Shown: piece by piece, positions 46,160 through 54,559 of the stretch
Layout: every line of letters begins with the position of its first letter
Numbering within the stretch: the first letter of the stretch is position 1
Assembly: GCF_010015475.1 (NCBI RefSeq)
Contig: NZ_SSNI01000005.1
Coordinates: forward strand, 124,001-188,000
DNA: 64,000 nt
Source of the DNA: Pontibacter pamirensis
GTDB lineage: Bacteria > Bacteroidota > Bacteroidia > Cytophagales > Hymenobacteraceae
Reading direction: 5' to 3'
Notes under the pieces: generated by a model
What the model was told of the DNA's origin: nothing
The model's database searches: none
The model's input: only the letters and a program-made list of their open reading frames with translations
Made by a program: the position numbers and the translations under genes

Positions 46160-47005
46160 ATGAAAATAATTGAGTGCCCCCGCGATGCTATGCAAGGCAT
46201 GAAAGCTTTTGTGCCGACAGAACAGAAAATAGCCTACATCAACCAGCTTCTGAAGGTTGGCTTCGACACCATTGATTTCGGTAGTTTTGTGTCTCCTAAA
46301 GCCATTCCGCAGATGAGTGACACGGCCGGGGTGCTGGCGAATCTTGAACTGGAGGAGACTTCCTCTAAACTGTTAGCAATCATTGCCAACGTGCGAGGGG
46401 CTGAGGAGGCTGCCCAACACCAGCAGATAGCCTATCTCGGCTTTCCGCTGTCAGTGTCAGAGACGTTTCAGCAGCGCAACACGAACAAAAGTATAGCAGA
46501 GGCTATGCAGCAGCTGGCACAGATGCAGGACATCTGCCACAAACACGGCAAAACCTTGGTAACGTACATCTCCATGGGTTTCGGCAACCCCTACAACGAC
46601 CCCTGGGATGCAGAGACAGTGATTCAATTTGTGGAGGAGTTAAACCAGCTCCAGGTAAAAATTATCTCTTTGTCTGATACCATAGGAGTGTCCGAACCGG
46701 GTAGTATCACGTACCTGTTTCAGCATCTTATCCCCACATTTCAGGATATAGAGTTCGGGGCGCACCTGCATACAAACCCTGTTGCCTGGCAGGAGAAAGT
46801 AGAGGCGGCTTACAAGTCCGGTTGCCGTCGTTTTGATGGAGCTTTGCGTGGCTATGGCGGCTGCCCTATGGCAAAAGACGAATTGGTGGGAAACATGCCC
46901 ACTGAGAATTTAATCGCTTACTTCGAAAATATTGGTTTAAATTTGAACCTGAACAAAGCAGCGTTTGCATCCGCAATGGCTCAGTCTGGCGCTGTGTTTT
47001 CTTAA
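46160..47005 (+). CDS. mvaB: hydroxymethylglutaryl-CoA lyase
   Basis: A 281-residue TIM-barrel lyase. It has ECPRDAMQG with the catalytic Arg-Asp pair, GSFVSPKAIPQMSD, the metal-binding His pair in GAHLHTN, and RGYGGCPMA with the conserved Cys that closes the active site. It cleaves HMG-CoA to acetoacetate and acetyl-CoA, the final step of leucine breakdown or a route to ketone-body use. Length is that of a cytosolic bacterial enzyme. The Fe-S protein gene follows two bases later, so both are probably co-transcribed, though no metabolic link between them is established. Confidence 0.93.
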   Translation: MKIIECPRDAMQGMKAFVPTEQKIAYINQLLKVGFDTIDFGSFVSPKAIPQMSDTAGVLANLELEETSSKLLAIIANVRGAEEAAQHQQIAYLGFPLSVSETFQQRNTNKSIAEAMQQLAQMQDICHKHGKTLVTYISMGFGNPYNDPWDAETVIQFVEELNQLQVKIISLSDTIGVSEPGSITYLFQHLIPTFQDIEFGAHLHTNPVAWQEKVEAAYKSGCRRFDGALRGYGGCPMAKDELVGNMPTENLIAYFENIGLNLNLNKAAFASAMAQSGAVFS

Positions 47006-47007
47006 CT

Positions 47008-47751
47008 ATGGCAAGAAGAATAATTGTAGATATATTTATTCCCTGTTTCGTAGACCAGCTTTTCCCGGAGACAGGTATGAATATGGTGAAAGTGCTGGAG
47101 AAGGTTGGCTGTGAAGTTAATTACAACCAAAATCAAACCTGTTGCGGGCAGCCCGCCTTCAATGCCGGTTTCTTTGACGAAGCCCGGGAGGTAGCCAACA
47201 AATTTCTGGATGACTTTTCCAGCGAGACATCCCATTATATTGTAGCTCCATCGGCATCCTGCGTGGGCATGGTGCGAAACGCTTACCAGGATATTTTCGT
47301 GAAGTCATCTAAACTGGTGAAATACCGTGCCATGCAGAAGAAAGTGTATGAACTGACGGAGTTCCTGACTGATGTGCTGGGAGTGACAGATATTCCAGGA
47401 GCTGCTTTGCCAGGAAAGTTCACCTACCACGATTCCTGCAGCGCCCTGCGTGAGTGCGGCATCAAAGAAGGTCCCCGCGCCCTGCTTAGTAAAGTGCAGG
47501 GGCTCGAGCTCGTGGAGATGGAGGACAATGAAACCTGCTGTGGCTTTGGCGGTACCTTCGCCGTAAAGTTCGAGGCAATTTCCACGGCCATGGCCGAGCA
47601 GAAAGTAGAGAATGCCATCGCTACAGGCGCAGATTATATTGTGTCTACGGACAGCAGCTGCCTGATGCATTTAGAGGCTTATATCCAGAGACAGAACAAG
47701 CCCATCAAAACCATGCATATTGCTGATGTGCTGGCGAGTGGGTGGTCTTAA
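47008..47751 (+). CDS. Fe-S-binding CCG-domain protein, LutA/YkgE-like
   Basis: A 247-residue protein with two CCG cysteine-rich domains: CF near the start with CCGQPAFNAG, and later SCSALRECG with CCGFGGTFAVK and the terminal SSCLMH. It corresponds to LutA (YkgE), a heterodisulfide-reductase-like iron-sulfur subunit of L-lactate oxidation, which normally works with LutB and LutC. Neither is in the window. Being placed directly after HMG-CoA lyase suggests a redox step tied to acyl breakdown, but that is inference. The start is two bases after the lyase stop. Confidence 0.85.
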   Translation: MARRIIVDIFIPCFVDQLFPETGMNMVKVLEKVGCEVNYNQNQTCCGQPAFNAGFFDEAREVANKFLDDFSSETSHYIVAPSASCVGMVRNAYQDIFVKSSKLVKYRAMQKKVYELTEFLTDVLGVTDIPGAALPGKFTYHDSCSALRECGIKEGPRALLSKVQGLELVEMEDNETCCGFGGTFAVKFEAISTAMAEQKVENAIATGADYIVSTDSSCLMHLEAYIQRQNKPIKTMHIADVLASGWS

Positions 47752-47811
47752 AGTTTTATGAGTGTTCTGGAAAACAGCTTTGCTTCGCCGCTGTCGCACA
47801 CTGAGTTATTT

Positions 47812-48354
47812 TTACCGTTCCGGTACAGTCCAGAAGTGAATGGTGGAGCCGTCTACTTGAATGGTTTGGTCTGGTTCCCAGTCGCCCATATCGAAAGCAT
47901 GTGAAACAATGCGGGTACCCGGTTTTAGCTGCAGCAGCTTCGGGCGAAGTTGCATGTTGACTTTGGGTAGCAAGTAAAGAGTCACGACGGTGGCTTCGCT
48001 GAGATCCATCTCGAATAGATTACCTTCCACGAATCTCACCTTATCGGTCACGTTTGCTTCTCTTGCATTGGCGTTCGCTTCAGCAATGCGCTCAGGATCT
48101 ATATCCACGCCAGTGCCTGTTGCGCCGCGCTCTTTGGCAGCAGTTACCACTATGCGGCCATCCCCACACCCCAGATCATACAAAACATCATTTTCCGAAA
48201 CTTTGGCAATGTCCAGCATAGCATCTACTACCACCTGCCGGGTGGGCACATAGGGCACATCTAAGTTTTGAGCCATCATTTCCTGTGCCGCCATAAGAAC
48301 TGTAGCACAGACAGCCATGAATAATGTGGAGAGTGAATTTTTGATTGCTTTCAT
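47812..48354 (-). CDS. class I SAM methyltransferase-fold protein with signal peptide
   Basis: A 180-residue protein with a Sec-type signal (about residues 1-28, MKAIKNSLSTLFMAVCATVLM...MMAQ), then VPYVPTRQVVVDAMLDIAKV. The methyltransferase SAM loop follows (DLGCGDGRIV), then acidic GVDIDPE, and EGNLFEMDL. The fold matches class I enzymes, but the leader would place it in the periplasm, where SAM is not known to be available. Either the leader is a membrane anchor, or the family uses the fold for something else. Signal-bearing copies of this sort occur in Bacteroidota; function unknown. Confidence 0.75.
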   Translation of the reverse strand: MKAIKNSLSTLFMAVCATVLMAAQEMMAQNLDVPYVPTRQVVVDAMLDIAKVSENDVLYDLGCGDGRIVVTAAKERGATGTGVDIDPERIAEANANAREANVTDKVRFVEGNLFEMDLSEATVVTLYLLPKVNMQLRPKLLQLKPGTRIVSHAFDMGDWEPDQTIQVDGSTIHFWTVPER

Positions 48355-48646
48355 AGTTTTTTGTTTAAGTTCTCAACGTAATGCACTGACTATAGTCAAG
48401 TGTCGCCGTCTGCAACACATAAATTAAAAACAACGCATCCATAAGGCTTTTCTATGCCATACCCTATAACCTCTGGCATTATTTGGGCTAGCAGGGCTCC
48501 TGATAAATAACCCTTTTAAGTACGCACTATATTGTTATTCAGTTGTTTAGGTTTTAGTTAAAGCAAATGATATGTGCGTCTTTTTCTGGGAGTATAAATC
48601 TGATGGCAGATATAGAAAGGGCATCACCTCGGACAGGAGCTTTTGA

Positions 48647-50074
48647 TCAGGAGTTGGCTTTGTTAATGGTTGGCTTTACGGAAAGCTTCTTATCTAGCTT
48701 TGGCAGGGCAAGCAGTAGCAGGGCACCTACAAGCAGAACAGCTACTCCTACCAGGGCTCCCAACCCAGTATATACCAGACTGGAATAAAACAGGTAGGCA
48801 CTGGTAAGGCAGAAGATGATAGGTGTGATTGGGTATAGAGGCACAGAAAACGGGCGTTCCAATTGAGGGTTCTTTCTCCGCAGAACAAAGAGCGCGATAC
48901 CGATCAGGAATAGAAACAGCCAGAATACCGGTGCGGTGTATTCTACAATCGTTTCGAAGCCGTTCCGCGTAAAGATTCCCAAACCTATCAGCGCCAGTGC
49001 TATGCCACCCTGCACCATAAAAGCATTTGCCGGAGAGGATGTCTGCGAATTCCACTTACCTAGTGCGCTGAAGATTCTGAAGTCTCTGCCCAGGGCATAG
49101 TTGGTGCGGGCGCCAGTAAAGATAGTGGCATTGGCAGACGTAAGTGCCGCGATCGTTACGATCAACCCAATCAGCACAACGCCTCCCTCTCCAAATGTAT
49201 ACCGCATCAGGTCTCCTGCAACGGCATCGGATGCTGCTATGCCATTTAGCCCCAGCACGTTCAGGAATGCCAGATTGATGAGCACATAAATGGATGTAAT
49301 AATCAGGATGCTTAACAGCAGCACCTTCACCATGCCTCTGCTCCCGGACTTTAGCTCTGCCGAAATATAGGCTGCCTCATTCCACCCCCCGAAAGTGAGC
49401 AGCACGAAAACCATAGCCAAGCCTAAGGAGCTACTTTGTTCAGAAGCAGGCGCTGCAACTGCCGTTGCTGCCTCCGCCGGTGCGAAAAAAAAGCCAGCCA
49501 GCAGAATGATCAGAATCCCCAGCACTTCCAGCGCTATCAGGAGCTTTTGGGCACCTGTTCCCACACTTACTCCTAAAATATTAATTCCTGTTAAGGCTAC
49601 CACCACCAACACGGCATACAAGGCAGAGGTGTATTCGCCCATGCTGTAAATCTGCGCCAAGTAATCCCCAATGATGAAGGCAAGCAGTGCAATAGAGCCT
49701 GTTTGAATAACACTCATCCGTGCCCATGCAAACAGAAAAGAAAGCCGCCTGCCAAACGCCTGTTTCAAGAAATGATAGTCGCCGCCGGTATGGGGGTAGG
49801 TGGTGGTGAGTTCGGCATAACAGAGTGCCCCAATAAAAGAGACGGCACCGCCCATGAGCCAGGTTAGGAGAAACCAGGTGCTGCTTTCGGTGTTGGCCGC
49901 CACCAGCGACGGGGTTCTAAATATACCTGCCCCTACCACAATACCAACAATAACTGCTATGGCATCAATCATGCTCAGCGTGGCTTTCGGCTCATCACCG
50001 CTGCCTTCACTAAGCTTGTTGCCTGCTACCTCCTGCTGCTTCTCTGTTTCTGTAAGACTTTGTTTCTCCTGCAT
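48647..50074 (-). CDS. APC-family amino acid permease
   Basis: A 475-residue permease with twelve predicted membrane helices. The hydrophilic N-terminus (35 residues) is followed by AIAVIVGIVVGAGIFRTPS, the unwound helix 1 motif of the APC family, then GGAVSFIGALCYAELTTTYPHTGGDYHFL. It exchanges or co-transports amino acids across the inner membrane; substrate cannot be told. A gene-free 254-base stretch with a long hairpin separates it from the next gene upstream. Confidence 0.9.
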   Translation of the reverse strand: MQEKQSLTETEKQQEVAGNKLSEGSGDEPKATLSMIDAIAVIVGIVVGAGIFRTPSLVAANTESSTWFLLTWLMGGAVSFIGALCYAELTTTYPHTGGDYHFLKQAFGRRLSFLFAWARMSVIQTGSIALLAFIIGDYLAQIYSMGEYTSALYAVLVVVALTGINILGVSVGTGAQKLLIALEVLGILIILLAGFFFAPAEAATAVAAPASEQSSSLGLAMVFVLLTFGGWNEAAYISAELKSGSRGMVKVLLLSILIITSIYVLINLAFLNVLGLNGIAASDAVAGDLMRYTFGEGGVVLIGLIVTIAALTSANATIFTGARTNYALGRDFRIFSALGKWNSQTSSPANAFMVQGGIALALIGLGIFTRNGFETIVEYTAPVFWLFLFLIGIALFVLRRKNPQLERPFSVPLYPITPIIFCLTSAYLFYSSLVYTGLGALVGVAVLLVGALLLLALPKLDKKLSVKPTINKANS

Positions 50075-50203
50075 GGGTGTGGTATAGGAATGAATTTCTC
50101 ATACGTTTACCATGATGGGCTAGTTGAATAAAGGAAAGGCTATCCTGCTAAGAAGCAAGGGGATGCAAGTTGTGGTCAGGTTTTTATGAAAACAGCTTTA
50201 CAG

Positions 50204-50279
50204 ACTACTTGATCAAGGGTGGTGGAGCATCTAAAGCTACAATAAGCTCCGTGTGCTCTACCACCCTTGATCAAGTAGT
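50204..50279. repeat. 26-bp-arm hairpin
   Basis: Arms 50204-50229 and 50254-50279 pair at 25 of 26 positions, with a 24-base loop that itself contains GGAGC...GCTCC. It lies between the stop of the small lipoprotein and the permease start, both on the minus strand. It could be a terminator, an mRNA-stabilising structure or a small foldback element. Confidence 0.6.
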
Positions 50280-50328
50280 TTACTTATGTAAATTTTATAA
50301 AAATACCATCAGATATGTCTTAATGGTT

Positions 50329-50529
50329 CTAGTCCTCTAATTCAATAGTTTCAGTTTCTGTGTCCATGGTAGTATCAACTTCCATGGTTGTTCTCTCAAC
50401 TTCCAATTCAGTTACAGTCGTATCAGTATCTACTACAGTACCTTCTTCAGTGGTAGTTCCACCGCCATCGCAAGAGTACATACTCATTGATCCAAGAAGA
50501 ACGGCACTTGCAAAAAATAGCTTTTTCAT
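50329..50529 (-). CDS. small Thr/Glu-rich lipoprotein
   Basis: A 66-residue lipoprotein. The start at 50529 gives the signal MKKLFFASAVLLGSMSMYSC; a start 21 bases upstream would add seven polar residues. The mature peptide is Thr, Glu, Asp and Val rich (DGGGTTTEEGTVVDTDTTV...) with no regular fold. Such short acidic lipoproteins are common in Bacteroidota and function is unknown. No neighbour shares its operon. Confidence 0.65.
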   Translation of the reverse strand: MKKLFFASAVLLGSMSMYSCDGGGTTTEEGTVVDTDTTVTELEVERTTMEVDTTMDTETETIELED

Positions 50530-50894
50530 GTTTTTTTGTTTAAGTCTCACATTTGTTTATTTCCTCGTGTTATAAACCGAGGTGGTTAATATTACAATAT
50601 ATATACAATATATATGAGTTACGAGTTAAAGCATAATAAAGATATAATACTCCCTTTTTTAAGTGTTGATAGTTTGTACTGCCTTTGGTAGTGATATGGC
50701 TGTTTCGGGCGCGTGGTATAAAAAATCAAAAAAGTGAGGCTGCTCTTAAAAAAGTGTCTTTGATGCTTCGACACAAAGTATTAAAGCACGATTAGCCAAC
50801 TTCCCGGATGTAATACTGATGTTTGTCTTGCAGTTTTTAGGACCCATAACAATGAAGAGAGGCTGGCTTGTTATGTCAGCTTTGTTACTGAAGG
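50530..50894. other. gene-free region beside the EPS cluster
   Basis: AT-rich, 365 bases. It contains the leader of the small lipoprotein gene and the 3' flank of the sugar transferase gene. No gene, tRNA or strong hairpin recognised. Confidence 0.4.
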
Positions 50895-52286
50895 TTAATA
50901 GGCATTGTCGTTATTCCTTAAGCCATTCCAGACTGTAAGGAAAATAATTTTAATGTCAAGTAGTATAGACCAATTTTCCAGGTACCAGAGGTCTGCCTGC
51001 ACACGGCTTAACATAGCGGTTGTTTCTTTTGTTTCGCCTCTAAACCCGTTAACTTGTGCCCAGCCTGTAATGCCGGGTGTAAGAAAATGCCGCACCATGT
51101 AATTGTTTATCAGTTGAGAATAGTCCTGGGTATGCTTTAACATGTGAGGCCGAGGACCAACGACAGACATATCCCCTAACAAAACATTTATGAACTGGGG
51201 AAATTCGTCTAAACTGGTCTTCCGCAAAATCCTTCCGATTCTTGTAACCCGGGCATCGCCTTTGCTTGCCTGTAAGCTATCGCAATCAGGGTTTACTGTC
51301 ATGCTTCTAAACTTCAGGCAGTAAAAAGGTTTGTTATTCTTACCGGAGCGCAACTGCTTAAAAAAGACAGGACCCTTAGAATCCATTTTAATCAGTAAGG
51401 CAAGAATAGGTAACAACCAACTTAGAATCAAGATGATGACCATAGATGAAAAGAAGATGTCAAACAATCTTTTCAAAATCTCATTCGCCTTATTTTCCAG
51501 TGGCTCCTGACGTGGCTTCAGCACAGGTACATAGCCAAACATTTCCACTAAAAAATTATGATGAATGGAGCCTTTAACATCAGGTACTAACCTAAGCCGT
51601 ACCATATGTTTATCTGCTTCCTGTAATAAATTCTCTATTCTTTCGCTTTCGTTGTAGGGCAGTGCACAGTATATCTCACTTATTCTGTTTGCACTTGCAT
51701 AACTAATACATTTCTCTGCTTTTCCAAGATAATTGATGTAAGGCGGTACTTTTGAGCGATCATCATCAAAAACTCCTGCTATAAAATAGTCTAGCTCAGG
51801 ATTGGATATGATATAGTTGTAAAGGTCTATACCTACAGAGCCTGCTCCTACAATAGCGATGCTGTTAGAGTGAAGCCAAAACTTGCGTCTGTGCTTTCTT
51901 AGTAACAGAAAAGAGAATCTCCACGAGAGTAGAAGAGCAGGAAAAAGAGCAAAATAATAAATAAAAGGGGTCGGGGGAATGTAAACGTAAGGTAGAAGTA
52001 TCTTGATAACGCTAGCTAAAAATATAAATATACACAAAGCAGCAATATTCGCAGTCATGGTGGGGACTGCGTCACGCTTCAATACATTCCTGTAGATATC
52101 ACAGGTAGTGGAGCAAAAAAACCAGCAGAAATTCAGAAGTAAAATTGTAAGTCTATAGTCATACACATCCACCCAAACCAGGTAGTGATCTGCCATGAGG
52201 AAGGAGGCATAGAGCGTGCCGTTTAAAAGGATATAGTCCACTACGACATTTACCCACCTGAACAAGGTTGAATACTTATGTGCCAT
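50895..52286 (-). CDS. WcaJ-type undecaprenyl-phosphate sugar phosphotransferase
   Basis: A 463-residue polyprenyl glycosylphosphotransferase that starts glycan assembly by moving a hexose-1-phosphate, usually glucose or galactose, onto undecaprenyl phosphate at the inner membrane. Four N-terminal membrane helices and a CoA-binding-like domain (IAIVGAGSVG) precede the catalytic part: KRLFDIFFSS helix, KFRSM, DEFPQFINVL, VGPRPHM and GITGWAQVNG, all hallmark motifs. It faces away from the rest of the cluster across a 617-base gap and ends the region. This makes it the probable first enzyme of the surface-glycan pathway encoded downstream. Confidence 0.93.
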   Translation of the reverse strand: MAHKYSTLFRWVNVVVDYILLNGTLYASFLMADHYLVWVDVYDYRLTILLLNFCWFFCSTTCDIYRNVLKRDAVPTMTANIAALCIFIFLASVIKILLPYVYIPPTPFIYYFALFPALLLSWRFSFLLLRKHRRKFWLHSNSIAIVGAGSVGIDLYNYIISNPELDYFIAGVFDDDRSKVPPYINYLGKAEKCISYASANRISEIYCALPYNESERIENLLQEADKHMVRLRLVPDVKGSIHHNFLVEMFGYVPVLKPRQEPLENKANEILKRLFDIFFSSMVIILILSWLLPILALLIKMDSKGPVFFKQLRSGKNNKPFYCLKFRSMTVNPDCDSLQASKGDARVTRIGRILRKTSLDEFPQFINVLLGDMSVVGPRPHMLKHTQDYSQLINNYMVRHFLTPGITGWAQVNGFRGETKETTAMLSRVQADLWYLENWSILLDIKIIFLTVWNGLRNNDNAY

Positions 52287-52903
52287 AGTTATAAGGATTT
52301 GAAAACTTTATATTACCCGAACTTAAATAAAATAATAAGAGACTTAGTGAAATATTTGCTTTATTCAAGTTTATATTTTAAAATAATGTTTTTTTGTTAT
52401 AATAAAAATATTATTATTAATATTTTGCTTGCTTCAGAAATTGTTCTTTCAATAAGTTGTACTAACATTTTAATAGTAAGATTCATCTATTGTTTATTAA
52501 TTAGCCAATGCATTAAAAACAATGGTAAAGGGAGTTACAGTATTGAAAAAAAATAATTTGTAGTGATTAATATTATATTTTTCTTGAACATAGCCACAAA
52601 GAAAACACAAATACAAGAATTAATATTATAATAAAAATAATTTATTGATTTATAAAGAGATTTAATCTTTTAGTGATGTTTAGTTATACCTATATATAAA
52701 TTAATATTTTGCTTTGCTAGGTCCTAGTATACCGAAGTTAAACAGCTGTAATAAATATTTACTTAGTAATAAGTATACTTATACTAATAAAAATTTAAGC
52801 TTGAAACATTATTAAGGCAAAAACTTGCTTAATTAAAATATTTAATTGTGTTTTAGGGTATCTATTAAACTACAACTCCTTCTTTTACTAAGCACCAAGT
52901 TGC
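52287..52903. other. 617-bp AT-rich divergent region in EPS cluster
   Basis: This gap separates the sugar transferase (minus) from the membrane glycosyltransferase genes (plus). It is strongly AT-rich with many TATTA/TTAATA runs, so promoters for both sides should be here, but no clear -33/-7 pair can be chosen. A short plus-strand frame (52278-52556) has no domain and is not called. The base composition is unlike the neighbouring core genes and suits a horizontally acquired cluster. Confidence 0.55.
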
Positions 52904-54538
52904 ATGAAGACTGTAAGCAAAATGTTTTTATCCTCCTCCGGCTTTATGGTAGCACCCTTACCTAAGGCTACCATTACATCGTGGCGGTATTGGAGGATCT
53001 GGCTACTTGGGCTATCAGTTATCTCCGTTACTTTCATCGCCACTATGGATACAGGACCTTATCTGCATTCTGATGAGTTTGTAACATTGGAACTTGGCAG
53101 GATTATTTTGAACCCGAGTACAGATTGGTCTATCACTTGGCTAGTCGATCAACAGCAGCCTGTAATTCTATTTTCTTATTTGGGTGCCGTTTTGCAAGAG
53201 TTTACTTATGAGTATGGCGGACAATACGGACCAAGGGTGTCATCACTTTTTGGAGCACTTGTAGCCTCTACGGCGTTAGTTGGATGGTTGCTAACAAAAG
53301 GAACATACCGCATAGCGGCCTTTTTGCTTGGGTTTGTATTTTTACTGGACCCCCTACTAGTGCAGGCGTTCACTATCGGTAGGTTAGACGGCTGGACGAT
53401 GGCGCTATGCCTGTGTTGTTGCTGGATACTTTGCGATACCAGTCATCGGTTTTGCGAAATGAGTCCACGCATCTTGACTATTCGTTTACTGCTAGCTGGA
53501 TGTTTGGCATGTACAGCCATATTTATATGGCCTTCCGCAGTATTTTTATTTCCTCTCATTACTGTGGAACTTTTTAGCCTGGTAAACAAGATCAGGAGTA
53601 ATAGAGGAAAATTACAAGAGGTAACCAGACCCTTGTTCCTCTTCACAATAGGAGGAATCCTAACAGCTCTTTTACTTCTATTACCTATTGCTCAATTACT
53701 CTATGGTGAATTCAGTAATGCCTTGCAGAGTATTAAAACAAATACTCATTCAGGGGCTTCAGAAGATCCGACATCTATATTACAGAACAGTATAGGATTG
53801 GTCCGTGCGCTCAAATATAGCCCCTTTGTGGTACTGCTTGCTTTCATGGTGGTTTTAAGGTATAGGCAATTTGGCTATATCTTCTCCATTCTAGCGGTTC
53901 TTGCTCTCATGGTTTCTACACTAGTTTACATTAATCGTGTTCAATATCTGATTCCTTATTTTATTATTTGCATTAGTAGCTTGTTTCAAAAACAGCGTAA
54001 CATTGAAACATCTCGGTTTCTTAGAACGAGTAGCTTAATACTACTTCTATTTTGGTCGATTGGGCTTTCCCTAGGTGTGCGTACCTATCTAGCACTTGAT
54101 TCTCAAGCAGACCGGGATAGGAAGTTGGTTTATCAAGCTGCCTTGTCACTTATAGGCCCTGGTGAATACAGGGTTTATGTACCCTATGAACTCTATTATC
54201 CTGGCAGATCTCTTGGTTGGAAAATGTACAGAGCATACTTAGCCTATGGAAACCCTCTGACTCCAGAAACACTCAAACAAGTGCTTTCACATGTAGATCA
54301 TGTAATAATGTTAGAGCCTCAGCTAACTAAGGAAATTGATAGGGCGTTGATAGAGGAAGGCTGGCTCAACAAAGGAGTTTTTCACCTCTACGACAAACCT
54401 GCAGTTCTATTTGATGGCATCACCACGAATGACATCAGATTGCGTAACCTTTATTCAATTTTCCGAAAACCATACGGGCCTTATAAGCTCTACGTCAGGG
54501 AGAAGCACCAAAGTTTTACTACTGTTAGTACTTTATAA
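52904..54538 (+). CDS. GT-C-like membrane glycosyltransferase, copy 1
   Basis: A 544-residue integral membrane protein with about ten to twelve helices. After the first helix a periplasmic loop holds YLHSDEFVTLELGRIILNP, placing Asp-Glu where the GT-C fold has its catalytic acidic residues. The loop DWSITWLVDQQQPVILF and a further periplasmic acidic segment follow, then a C-terminal soluble domain (from about residue 400: GEYRVYVPYELYYPGRSLGW). Members of this fold move sugars from polyprenyl phosphates to glycans or proteins. It is adjacent to a paralogue, so the pair arose by duplication. No named subfamily can be given. Confidence 0.65.
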   Translation: MKTVSKMFLSSSGFMVAPLPKATITSWRYWRIWLLGLSVISVTFIATMDTGPYLHSDEFVTLELGRIILNPSTDWSITWLVDQQQPVILFSYLGAVLQEFTYEYGGQYGPRVSSLFGALVASTALVGWLLTKGTYRIAAFLLGFVFLLDPLLVQAFTIGRLDGWTMALCLCCCWILCDTSHRFCEMSPRILTIRLLLAGCLACTAIFIWPSAVFLFPLITVELFSLVNKIRSNRGKLQEVTRPLFLFTIGGILTALLLLLPIAQLLYGEFSNALQSIKTNTHSGASEDPTSILQNSIGLVRALKYSPFVVLLAFMVVLRYRQFGYIFSILAVLALMVSTLVYINRVQYLIPYFIICISSLFQKQRNIETSRFLRTSSLILLLFWSIGLSLGVRTYLALDSQADRDRKLVYQAALSLIGPGEYRVYVPYELYYPGRSLGWKMYRAYLAYGNPLTPETLKQVLSHVDHVIMLEPQLTKEIDRALIEEGWLNKGVFHLYDKPAVLFDGITTNDIRLRNLYSIFRKPYGPYKLYVREKHQSFTTVSTL

Positions 54539-54559
54539 TTGTTAAGCATTTTTAATGCT

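Noticed and set aside
52278..52556. 92-codon plus-strand frame in the AT-rich gap
   Set aside because: It is Ile/Lys/Asn-rich, as expected from AT-rich non-coding DNA, with no domain, and it overlaps the start of the sugar transferase gene.
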